Origin: Ophiostoma sp. CBS 140.51
Lineage: Eukaryota > Ascomycota > Sordariomycetes > Ophiostomatales > Ophiostomataceae
Assembly: GCA_029298735.1 (NCBI GenBank)
Contig: JANSLP010000093.1
Span: 1 to 64,000, forward strand
Length of the DNA: 64,000 nucleotides
Direction of reading: 5' to 3'
Position 1 is the first letter of the stretch. Each line of letters opens with the position of its first letter. Below the pieces are notes generated by a model, which searched no databases, was not told the origin of the DNA, and saw only the letters and a list, made by a program, of their open reading frames with translations. Made by a program: the position numbers and the translations under genes. Below are positions 34,508-46,300 of this stretch, piece by piece.

Positions 34508-37500
34508 ACAGTAGAGATACACATTGTTGTTGTTTCGACTTTGCTGTCTCCCAGTGTATGGGCCTTGTTTCTTTTCTACAGGACTCTTGCAAAGCTCCTG
34601 AGAGATGTATACAGGCGATGCATGACAGGCACTTCATGTTATTTTACTCCATCTATCCTAGTACTGTTTTTGCCTCATGTTTTTGATCAGTCTTGATCTT
34701 TGTTTGTGCAGTTTTTTTCTTGCTACTGAGAGAAAGGGTAATCAAGGGGGCAATGGGAAAGTGGCGTTTTTCTTCTTCCCACTTCTTTGCTTTTTCGGTC
34801 GTTTTGCTATTTTGTTTTTCAGGTTCTCTTTTCTTCCTTATTTGATTGCACGTCTGCCCTTCGTTGCCTATCGATGGGGGAAAGGCGGCGGTTCAATATA
34901 CAAATTGGCATATAGCCAAACAAAACTTTGAGCCATCAAGCGCCATGATAATACTCTCGTGACGTGATACTGCCTACTCGGCATCGATTATTCTATGTTG
35001 TAACCATCTGTGCAGACTGGAGCCTAGCCTGCCTGCTTCACTCCTCTCTTGCCATTGACTCCTTCGTCCGATCTCAAGTGGCGCGAAAGCCAGTCATGTT
35101 TGTACGTTATTCTGTCAAGAAACTGTCGCGACCCGTTGTTGAACCGTCGAAATCTGTGGATGGGCGTCTCGCTTATTTTGTTCGAAACAGGACAAAATGT
35201 CCGTCTTCGGGAGTTTTTTTGTCGGTTCCGGGGAACGCAAGAGACTCACATCGACGCAGCCTTGCCTACTGATTTGTCGCCTTGCGGCTCTGCCTAGACT
35301 AGAGAGCTGGCCTTGTCCCTCCCACATCTGTTCTGGTCAAAAAGGCTGCTCCCGTTTTTCGACACAATATATTGCACATGGTAAGCCTTGTTTTTTTTTA
35401 AGATGTCCCCATTTAGGCCTCCCTTGCCTTGTAAGTGCGTGTCTGCCTTTTCGGTAGTGGTCACCGAACAACTGGTCAAGCAAAAGAAGAATGAGGCGAA
35501 CTTTCGGTTTCAGGCCAAGGACGGAAACAGGAAAGATGAGGCTCAAAATTAAGGTGCAGCTTGATACTCGGGTCTAGTTCGGTATGGGTTGCCCCTCGAT
35601 CGCACTTGCCGGCAGCTCACAAAAAAGACGTGGGATGCGGCAGTAAAAAAAAAACACTAACCACTCGCGACTTTCCGTCTCAATGTTGACGATTTAGAAA
35701 ATCCTTGTCTTTATTTCATGTCTTGCCTGTCGTCTTTTTAATCTCACATCCAAGCCAGATTGTGAGGCGACACCTGCTGTTTCGCAGTTTCAGCAAGGCT
35801 CCCTGTCTGATCCCTATCTTTCGCATTTTTTCCCTCTTTAAATATCTTGTACACATATGAAATGCACTGTCATTAAAGGACTTCAAGTAATTTTTTTTTT
35901 AAGTCTTGAAAGAATATGGACTATACGGTGGACATGTTCAGGATTCAACCCATAAAATAGACGGTGGAAAATTCACTACCAATTCATGTTTACAATTTTT
36001 TTTATAGAAAATGATTAAGTTTTCTACTTTCACGTAAAACAATAGAACAAATGTCAGCATTCAAAACAATTTTATTTAAATATGGCCGTACCTTATTCAT
36101 ATTGTTTTTCTTTTTAAAAGCTATGGCACATTTGAGAAAGGTTGATGTCATTGAGTTAGGTGAAGCCAATGAGGCTGTGTTTCATGATGTTTACTTGTAA
36201 ATATCATGCTATTCTCTTTACATGGACAACAACATACATTTATACAAACTACCTCTCGCATTTTGTAGTCACATTCAAGAAGGCCCTGAATAAAATAGAT
36301 ATAGGAGAAAAATCATTCATTATAGACACAAAAATATGACGACCTTGTCACTACAACTTGTTTTTTAAGCTTTGTTTTCATTTCCGCGCGAGACGTATAT
36401 TTACCATCTCACACACAACTTACTCAAACATTATCTTCTTAAAAAAAAAAACACTTTTGATGACCTTCCCAGTTTATACGGTTACACCAGAATCTCATAT
36501 CCATGAGTTTGAGCCTTGCTTCACCGGTCTGTTGCAAGGCATGATGCAAGGTGATTCTCGGATGTCGGACTGCACATTTCCACGTCGCCTTTCTTCTGCC
36601 TCGCTTCCTGAGGTTTGCCTTTCCCGGTCCACCAATAAAACGTGGCTCACTCGCTGCCGGATTGCCATTTACGTTCCGCTCAAAGAAGACTTCTATTTTG
36701 AGATGTTGTTGTCCTCCATTCCCCCCTATTCTCTTCCCAGAAGCTATCTCACTTGCATCGTTGTGTGACAACTGTCCGTCTCGGCACTGCATCCACGTTT
36801 CCACGTTTTCTTTACTGCGCTTTTACCTCCGTAGCTGGGGCGTCGTCATCCTCTCAGTCTCCCTCGTTGCCCCGTGTTCCTCGTGTCCCTTTTGGGCTTC
36901 ATGTAGCGCATGTAGCGGCGGCGCCCGTGTTTCTATTTTTTACCTTATGCTTTATTCTGGGATGCTAGTGTCTTGTCGGACGCGCAACAGCGAGATGCAG
37001 AGATGCAAGCAAAAAGGAGATGGGCATGACAAACACGACTGGACGACGTGAAAGGGGGTAATCGCTCGGCACATGCAGGACCACTTGCAGGGGACAGACG
37101 ACTGCCACGCAGGAGAAGACACGAACGGCAACGCGGCGCGACGCCAGTAGAGCATGGCGCAGGAAGATATTTGTCCGAAAAGAGACGACCACGACAAAAG
37201 GCGACAGGAGGAAGAGGGGAGGAATGGAGGGAGAGGAAGCAAAAGGAGGCAGAGGAGGTCGGAGGAGGCCAGAGGAAGCAGGACAACCAGACAAACAAGA
37301 CCAAACGACGACAGTTCAAAACCTCACCTCGATCAACTCACCATTCACATCTTGTCTTTTGACGGTTGCCTAAAATTTGTGGACATGGAAGACATGGCAC
37401 CTGCAGATGGCCAGCCGGACTAGCCCACAGAAAAGAAGGGGAAGAAGGGAAAGAAACGGACGAGCAGAGAGAAAAAAGTAAAAAGCGTGTAAAAAAGGGG

Positions 37501-40500
37501 GAGACTGAGGGAGATTTGTGTGATTTCATTGTCTGTCGCGGATGCACAGCCTCACTCCGTTGTCTGCTTTGATGAACAGAACCACACAGTCGTCACCAAA
37601 AAACCCGATTTCGCTCGTGTTAGTTGTCTGTTGGGACCCACAATACAAAGCTAGCCCCGCTTTGTGGACTAGGAGCGTTTTTTAGGTGCTGCTCAGCCTT
37701 GTCCCGTCCGGCCACCCCCCCTGCAAGGAAGGAAACTCGAAGTTCGAGAACGAGGATCGTTCTTTCCCCCAAACTGTTCAACCGTCAACACCTACTGTGG
37801 ACGCGCTGGAATACTCACCGGGAAGGAGGAATGACACGAGACTTGTTGTCTAGTTGGCAGGAACGAACAACAGCTGTTCTCCAGCCGCTGTACTTCGTAC
37901 ATAGCCTGTCGTCGCCGGCCTTCTTCAACGGCGGTTATCTTTTCGTGGCATTTTTGTTTTTTATCACGATGTGCACTTTGATGTTTCGAGCCCCTCACTG
38001 ATTTATTTTTGGCCCATTTCGTCACGCTGAGCCTGTGCTCGAGGCCGCTCGACGTGGCAGTCAATTTGTCACGCCCCGTTGTTCATCTCATAAATTACCC
38101 TTTTTGGGTGGGTTTTGTTGGCCTTGGGGGGGTTTCTTAGTCACTTTTAGGTTTGTTTTGGGGCTCGTCGTTCTCGTATCTGCGACTTCATTTCGGTTGT
38201 CCTTCCTCGCCTTCCTTCTTTTCCCATGAGCCATCCTTCCTTCTTTCCTTTTACGATCTCAACGAACCGCCGGCCACACTTGCCATCTCGACCATCTGCA
38301 GAAGCCCAGACCGCATCTTCCCGGGGTTGCTCCTTCCCCAAACCAGACCGTTGGTCCAATGTCGTGCCTGCGTTCCTGCCGCCACAACATCATAATGCAA
38401 CACAACCATTGGCTCTTTCCACCATTGCCAGCTCAAAAGGCAGACAGCAAGGCGTCCAAGCAAGGCACACAAGAAATTGCTATTGGAGGGTGCCCGCGCC
38501 GCTTGTGTGTGTTTTGTGGACTGAGTCTGTGACTGTCTGTATGATTTGCTTTTATCTTTATCAATTTTCCTTTTTGCATCTTCGGCCGTTCTTTTTGCTT
38601 AATTGTCATGTTATTTGCCTGGGGCATGTGGATGCCTCGTCGCCTTAGTCCATCGCTCTTGCCTTTTCAACAATATGTCGTATAACCTCGTAAGACACCT
38701 TCCGTCGATTTGTTTGGGTCTCCATTGCGCCTTCCGTGCATCTTCAGATTTACGACGTATGACGGCACCGGCACTCAATGCGGAAGGTTCGACCTCAGCA
38801 CTCAGCGAACGCCGATTTTCGCTGTGGCTTTGTAACCACGTACCTGATATGCCGACGGCGTAATCAGGGACAACATGCTCCGAGGAAAAAGAATCCGCGT
38901 GCGGAGAAACCTTAACTCACCTGTGCTGGTCTATCTTGTTTCGAGTCGTTGTGTCGTCGGCAAAAATCAGTTCAAAACACACCGACACCGACCGAACGAA
39001 ACAAAACAGAAAGAAGGTAAACAGTTGTAGAACGCGCTTTCCCCTTCCCACACGAAAACCTTCTCGTTCTGGAAAGAACCTAGCCCGTGTGCGGTCTGTT
39101 ACCGCGGATCCGGAAGGCACGTTGTAAGAAAAGGGAAGGTGTGGCTCCCGAACCTACTCCGTAAGGGGGCAGTGTGAGGGTGGCTCAGCCCTGCGTCATC
39201 GCCTTTTTGGATGGTCTCCCTTTCAGATTCTCCCCTTTACCCACCATTCCGTTGTCTTTTGTTGCTTTTTGTCTCTGATGTATTTTTTTCGCTTCTCTCG
39301 TTCGTGCCCACTTTGTTTCCACCACGCCGTTCCCACCCTGCGCGTCCGTTTCCACTTGTCTCTCTAGCTACAAGTTACCTTGCCATCGTCCATTCAGTCT
39401 CATTCGGTTTTGTTCGGTCTCATCAACCAGTTGCAGGCCGCGAACTCGTTTCTCTTAACTTCTGACGAAAGAATGGCCCCAAGCCGGCCCAAGACGTGGA
39501 AAGAGGGTCGAAGAAAGAACACCCCTGTCTCCCGAGATGAGCACCGGCCAAGTCATGTATCGAATAGGAATCGTCGGCGCTGCAAAATAAAGTGGAACCA
39601 TGCTTGAATTCCAACTGTTTTTCTGAAGGAAGACACGAGGGGCAACAAATTGAGTTACCTCATCGAACTAATACGTCGTATGCCAGGACGACTTCTCTCC
39701 GTTCCCCAGATAGCACAGCCCTCTTCAAGTCCCCACGAGTGTTTCACAGCAGATGCCAGGTACGATGCGGAATCTCCAAGGCTGCTCTGAAAAGAACTGA
39801 AAACGTGAACCTGCACCGATGCTCGGTTTCAGCTGCTCACCTCTCTCGGGTTTTCTCAGCCAGTCCTCGGCCTCCAAAGACCTCTCGATGTCTTTGGGAG
39901 GTGGTCACGATGGCAAGCCTCGGCCGGGGCTCAAGGGCCAAGCTGAAAGCCAATAAAGGCAGAAAATAAAATATCAGAATGAGAGAAACGACAAGGCTAG
40001 GAGCTCTAGCTACCCTCTGACTAGACCTGGCCCTCTGTCTGCACCAGCTAAATATTCCTTTGGGAAATATTCTGCAATATTGACATGGACCTCGTTGAGC
40101 ACGGCGAGCATCTTCGGCGGTGGTAAGTCCACATATTTTACACTTTTCTTGCACCCCCCTTATATCGTACACCCCTCATCTTGACCACACCCCCCTCACG
40201 CCTCTTCATGCCTCTCTCTTCCCACCCTCTGACCACAGCAGCCTCGTTTGGATGCTTGCCTCGCCCATTAACACCGATTCTTGCCATTATCTCCCGCCCA
40301 TTGTTTTGTATTTTGGTAGCTTTGCTTGATTTTTTTTTTTGCTTGTTACCCTTTCCCACAGACACTAACGTTCGCATTTTGCAGTTCGCACTCGGTCCTC
40401 AGCCCTGACTTTCTGGTTCTGTGCCCTGAGTCCTCAGATACGCTGTGTCATCGACCTTGCCCTGCCTCATCCCCTCTTTTCTTCTTTCCTCACATGCACG

Positions 40501-43110
40501 CGTGTTCCTGCACCAAAGACACATAATATCGGTGCATACATGCGCCGTGGTCAATACTGGCTTCCTCTGTTTGTTCGGCCTTTCTTCTGGGCCGCTTTTG
40601 TTGAGCTCAATATCTCACAATGTAAGTCACTTGTACCATACCTCACCTAGCCTCTTTTCCCTCCCCCCTCCCCTCCCATGCCGCTTCCCTGCTCATCCAT
40701 GCACCCCCCTTGTCGTTGCTATTCTTTCCTCGATGTCGTCTCTTCCAATGGAGCCCTTGTGGTCGGCTAGTGCCAAGACAACCAAGAAAGGTGCTGTCGT
40801 CAAATGGAGGCGCTGTCCCTTTTCCCTTTTTGATCCTCAAGTGCTTCTGTCGCCTTCCAGACCGCTTGTTACAGTGCATCGTCAACGTCAGGGCAGATCG
40901 ATAGGCCGACTCAGGGGCGATATTCAGCAGAAGAGAGCGCTGCAAAAGGCTGGAAAAGGCAGCAACAGGCATCAGAAAATCAGTTCAGCCTCATGCTGTT
41001 TGCCTTCCTTCGAACAGCCACAGCCCACGGTCGACCAAGCTTCAGTGTCTGACGGCATACGCCGTACATCTGCCTCGTCTCTCCATGTTTCGCTTTTTGT
41101 TCCTGTCTTTGTTGATGATCTGACATCGTTTGTTTTGCCAGCCACATCGGGGGGCGGGCTTTCTTTGGATTCTTTGGCGTAACGCGCAGGCCAGAAACCC
41201 AAGCGCTTATTTTCTGTCTGTTGCCTTTGCTGCAGATTTTGTATTCTTTCCATTTATGTATTCTTTTCAGATGTTTTCTTTTACAATTTGTTGTTATCCA
41301 TTCTTCTTCCTTCTTTTTCTTTCTGCAGACCCAGAAACTTAGGGTGTGATCCATACCAGCCGTTTTACATCCCACTTAACCCACACGGAACACGGAGTAC
41401 TTGGCCGACTAACACCAATATCCACGCCCGTTTTGGAAACTGTCTCTTTTCAAGGTTAGAGCCGGTGGCTGAGGGCTCCCCCTCTGGTGCCTGCAGGTCG
41501 TATCTCGCACTGCATACGGGAGACAAACAGAAAAACCAGAGGCAAAAAAGAAGGGACGGGGGAAATCAAAGGAAGGAAAAAAAGAAAGCAACGTTAGCTG
41601 TCAGTCGATCAGAGCTTTCTAATCTTTTGCTCACCTTTCTTTCCACCTCGCGTCTCCCTTTCTCGTGTCATCCATCTCTCGCACTCGCGGCCTTTCTCAC
41701 TTTCCACCACAACACTGCATCTCTTGATGTTGTCCCGTCCCCCACCATTTTTGCCTTCGTTACTCGGATCCCTTCTTCCTATTCCTCCGGCTCTTGTGCA
41801 ACAAAGTGCTACAAAAACACCCTCCACCATCTTTCACAACCCATCACCACACATCATCACCTGCCCATCTGGCCTTGTCTTGAATTCTTGTCCTCGTTTG
41901 TGCAGCCCTTCTCTACCCTAAGCCGCTTTGCCGTTTCGTGTGGTGTCTCCCCACGGCGTCTTGTCAGCCTCGTTGTAAGGCGCTTCACTTTTTTACCCTT
42001 TTATTTTTTTATTCCTTTACTCTTTTACTCAGACCTCTTTTTACTCTTCAATCTTTGCCTTCTGGTTACTTGCACAATATAAACATCCGCTTTCTGCATT
42101 TTTACCATTTTCTTATTTTATTTTACCGTTCGCTTGTTACCTACCCGTCTTGGTCCTGACCCCATCCAAGTCTTTGTCTCTCCCTTCCGCCTATTTTGCT
42201 TTACAGCCCCCTTTGAAGAGGACCCAGTGTCTGCCTTCATTTACTCCTTGTCCCCATCTCCTCTCCTCCCCTCCCTCGTTGCGGTAACCGCTTCAAGAAC
42301 TTATTAGTTTCACATCCCGCCAGCCTCCACCATCCGAAGTTGTGCAGCCCTACCTGAAGTTTGACTGAGGTGTTTTTTATCTTCATTCTCTCCTCAAACT
42401 CGAAACTCACGGACCTCTACTCTCTTTACTCTATCATCTACTATCTCCTCATCCCTACGGACCTCTTTGTCACTTGATCGCTCTTTCTCCCTCAGCTTTC
42501 CTCTTGTATTATTTTTGTTTTCAAGTCACACGCCTCTCCTTTTTTACTTTTCTCCCTAGCAAGCCAGCTTCACCTGTCCAGGCTTTCTCATTGTTCGACT
42601 ATCGACGACAACTCCTTCAGCCGCTCCTTCTACTCTCTCTCTGTTGATTCTTTGCAAAGCAGAGCTCCCTTCCGAACTCGCACTTTGGACGCCTTTTTCT
42701 GCCTTTCTTGCAAGCTAGACAGCACTTTTCAGCCTCGTTTTCTTATTTCTGTTCCTGTTTTTGAGGCTGGAAAGAGCAAAACGTTCTCTTTCTTTTGCTG
42801 CAGTTTTTAGGTGTCTCTTCTGCCTTCTGTGCTCGGCCTGAAAAATCTGGAGAAGGCCATATCCATGGGACACGCTGGAGGCGCACACGATACCAAAGTC
42901 ACTTGGCATATATACAGATGCAGGCTACCTTGATAAACTCGTCTTTCACCCACGTCGGTAGAAGCTTTCTTTGTCTTTGAAAGAAAACTCGTCAAAAATC
43001 AAACGAAGATTGCCGGCACCAAGCACACCAAATATCAAAACAAACAAATACAGAGACCCTCCCTCCACATATATCTGACGGCCCCCTGATCTATTGTCTG
43101 CGAAAAGACG
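34508..43110. other. 8.6 kb gene-poor stretch before the C2H2 factor
   Basis: No protein gene can be supported. The left edge is the NOT3 3' UTR. From about 35700 to 36450 the DNA is visibly AT-rich. From about 38100 onward the plus strand is strongly C/T-rich, most of all at 40100-42750, as in long leaders of fungal regulatory genes. Splice-like signals occur, such as GTAAGT at 40622 and pyrimidine tracts ending CTGCAG near 41329 and 42802, so a spliced 5' leader for the factor at 43111 is plausible. Long open frames here are pyrimidine-rich and protein-like only by chance. Confidence 0.5.
35700..36450. other. AT-rich island
   Basis: This segment has clearly more A and T than its surroundings, with several A and T runs. 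It shows no open frame, terminal repeat or target duplication by eye. It might be an old mutated repeat or a matrix-type spacer. Confidence 0.4.
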
Positions 43111-44983
43111 ATGAACCAACAGGACGAAAACGACAATATGGCACTCAGACTCGGTGGTCAGACGATGTACGGCTATTCGCAAACTGGATTCGATACATCA
43201 ACAACAGACGCGTTCATGTCCTCCAGCCAAACACTGAGCGTCCCGTCACACTTTACCTACACCACCAGCCCGACATCCAGCGACTCGTCCTACCTGGCGG
43301 GGATGCTTGACAACAGCAGCCGAGCGTCTGGTGGCTCACCATTGCTCTCCCTGAGTAGTGCTGGCGACACCTCGCCCTTGACAGCATTCGGTGGTCTGCC
43401 ACAAACCGGCACCCTCTTTCGCAGTACCAGCCTCAGCGGAAGCAACTTTGGTGACTATTTGGAGGTTGGCGATGTAGCAACCGTTGCGGGGTCCGCACAG
43501 CCAAGCCCGAGCACAAGCCCGAGTGCACACGATTTTTCCGGATTCAACGGACTATTATGGCCCAGCTCTGCCGATGGCAGCGGCACCAACGATGGCATCT
43601 ACGGCAGCTACAACGGCGGCAGCGGAAGCAGAGGATTCGACGACATCTCACCCCTTACGGACCGCAGTCAATACGCCTCTCCCCAGGAATCGTGGTTCTC
43701 AGGAAGTCTCAGCAACGCCGATGATGACTCCCATAACACGAGGTAAGAAGGATTAGAATCAGCTCAGTTGACGAGTTGCTGCTTTGATGGTTAGGAATAA
43801 TGGTTAGGATGTGTGGAGGATGAAAGGAAGGGACAGTAAAATACTGACTTATTTGTTTTCAATATTAAGAACATATAGCCTGTCGCCACACATCGCATAC
43901 CAATCGGAAGACCTTACTTTAGATATTCCGGGAACACACGGCCTGTCGGCAGACACCTTCAGCTTCCCGGCAGTCTCGCAGTCTATAGCGTCTTGGTCGT
44001 CTATGCCGACGTTGGACTCGACGACAACAGGTGGATTTCAGCTACCACCAGCTATGAAGGACTCGTCCAAGCCCGCGCGGTTTTCGAATGCAGGACTGCC
44101 ACAAGTGGTCACCACGAGCTACAACGACACTGACATCGGGAGCAGCATCATCGGTATCGGCGGCAGTTCGAGCAGTGTACGCAAGGCCGGTAAAAATGAC
44201 GGCAGCACTGGCGGCCACAAACGTGGCAGTCTCGGCAGCCGGCGGAGTAGCAATGTTGGCAGCCGTAGCACCAACAGAAGCAGCAGCCCATACGACACCA
44301 CAAGCGCCACATCCCCTAACCGGAAGACCCAACCGTCACCAAAGCACGGACGCGGGAGCGGCTCCAAGGGGGGATCCGACGGCAGCAGCAAGAACAAATT
44401 CGTGTGCACCCGTCCAGACTGCAACGGGCCCGTGTTTACACGCATGGCCGATCTCGAACGCCATATAAGGCACATTCATACAGATGCCGACAAAAAGGAG
44501 CGTTTCTTGTGTGATTATAACTCGTGCTCGCGTAGTGCTACGCCCTTCCACCGCAAGGACCACTACCGAGAGCACCTGCGCGAATACCACCTCGAGGACC
44601 TTCTCAAGCGTGGCAGTAATGCTAACCACCATACAGCGGCCTCTTCATCGTCTGCTGGTGCGAGTGGCCCCGACTCCCTGTCACCGTCAACAGCTGCTTC
44701 CTCTACTGCCGACTTGAAGCGGAACAAGAAGCTGCTTCAGGAAACGCAACTGCAAAACTGCAAGACCGAAAATGAGTGGTGGCGCTGTGCACGGTGTTTG
44801 CAGCGGGTGGACATTGCTGGTCGTGGCTGGACGTGTCCGGGCTGCAAGGGCAGCATCGAAGAGCCGCGCAAGTCAATCCGGATGTCACGGGCGGCTGCGG
44901 CCATGGCACAGACAAGTACGCAGTCGATGGGCATGCCAGCGGGATGGGGCACTTACAGCGATATGTCACTGGAGCCGTACTAA
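43111..44983 (+). CDS. C2H2 zinc-finger transcription factor with C-terminal Cys-pair module
   Basis: Exon 1 runs 43111-43742 (GTAAGA donor). Exon 2 starts at 43879 (after ATAG) or 43870 (after TAAG), both in frame, and ends at 44983, giving 578 or 581 residues. The first about 370 residues are Ser/Gly/Thr-rich. Then comes FVCTRPDCNGPVFTRMADLERHIRHIH, a classical C2H2 finger, followed by FLCDYNSCSRSATPFHRKDHYREHLREYH, a second one. Near the C-terminus WWRCARCLQRV and GWTCPGCKGSIEE form two Cys pairs. This finger pair followed by a WWRC-type module is typical of a broad set of uncharacterised filamentous-fungal regulators. DNA target and process are not known. A very long pyrimidine-rich region precedes it. 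Confidence 0.88.
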
Positions 44984-46300
44984 TAAAGTGGTACAGAGCA
45001 TGGGAGCGGTGTTTGATTTTGATTTTCGGACGGATAAATATTATAGAGGGATCTTTATGTACTTACACTGGGTTTATGGTTTGCTTATTTCTGTCTTGTC
45101 AGTTATTGTGTCCTTTTGTTTTCCCATCCGTTTGGATCTTGTCTCTATATCTTGTGTCCTGAATGGACTTTGCATTCGCCAATACGGCTTTCTTGTTTCC
45201 CTTATGTTTTTACCCCCTTTCCCACTATGTCATTTCTATACATCTTTCATATTCAACTATGTAAATGATTATTATATCAGCTAGCCAAAGCTTCTGTTTT
45301 CTTCAGGGCCTTGTCCATTCAAGTGAAATTAAAAAAATGAAACAGAAATCTATGCCTGGAGTGAACCGAATTGGGCCTTCGTTTTGGAGACGCTTTACAG
45401 ATGCTGTACGAGTGAACTCGAAAATAAACATGCAGAAGACAGCAGACTGTCACGGGCGGGCCAGGAGCCGTAGAGTACGCCGTAGAGATCCCGCTACTCT
45501 GATTTACTTCACATTTGGGGGCCGAATATCCATATTCCTCATTGATTTCTTTCGTGTCTTGTAAAAATCGGAACAGCCCCCTGTTTTTTAATTTTCATCT
45601 CTCCTGTCAATCTCCACCGCTAATACACGAACATGGCTTCAGCCTCCAAAAACTCGCACGATGCAGCTGCGACTACGAAAACCCCCACACGTTACTCCCT
45701 GCCCATTATCACTGCTATCGCTTTCCTCGTTCTCCTCTTTCCCAAAGAGGGCACTCCACTTCTCGACAACCATCATGACGGCGGCGGCAGCTGTCATCCC
45801 CAGCTCTCTCAGGGTCATAGTTCTACGCAATACCAACAAAACAGCCGAGCTGGGCTATCTGTGTGTGCCGCTTGGTCTGGCTTGCGGCGCGGTCACTGCG
45901 TCTTGGATTCTTGCAGACAGGCTGCCCCTTTAGACGTGACACTGACGGCACGAAACCTGATGACGAATAGATGAGCAAACTGGGGGGAAATGAATGAATA
46001 ACGATCTCTGGATTGTCTGGCGCAATCACGTGGATATGTACGATGCTCTCCGTTATAAATAGTTATAAGCATAGCTTCATTAGGCGCACATGACATCTTA
46101 TAAAACTTGTGTGTACATGCAAAGGGCCATATACTATGGTTCCCTCTTTGTATTGTGAGGTTCTATAATCGTAGAAGGTCAATTTAGATGTTGGCAATAG
46201 ATGTATGTTGAGAGTTATCAGGTTTCTTGACAGCTAATCTGATCGAAAAAAAAATAGAAACAAGTTGTCAGTCTTCCCATTAAAACGATGATCTGCATAA
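44984..46300. other. Intergenic region between C2H2 factor and MFS gene
   Basis: This 1.3 kb holds the 3' UTRs of the two convergent genes. In its middle (45633-45974) overlapping short open frames occur, one of them listed separately as doubtful. The part from 46050 to 46300 is AT-rich. Confidence 0.5.
45775..45933 (+). CDS. Doubtful small open frame, one membrane-like segment
   Basis: A 52-codon frame starts MTAAAAVIPSSLRVIVLRN and ends in a hydrophobic stretch, GYLCVPLGLACGAVTASWIL, that could span a membrane. A second overlapping frame from 45633 (113 codons) also has a hydrophobic patch. I recognise neither. The DNA lacks strong gene signals, and this may be chance. Confidence 0.2.
   Translation: MTAAAAVIPSSLRVIVLRNTNKTAELGYLCVPLGLACGAVTASWILADRLPL

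Noticed and set aside
40445..41182. 245-codon open frame in the C/T-rich region
   Set aside because: Composition explains the lack of stops; no family feature, and overlapping frames are equally open.
41288..42082. 264-codon open frame in the C/T-rich region
   Set aside because: Same reason: Ser/Leu/Phe/Pro-rich translation of a pyrimidine tract without motifs.
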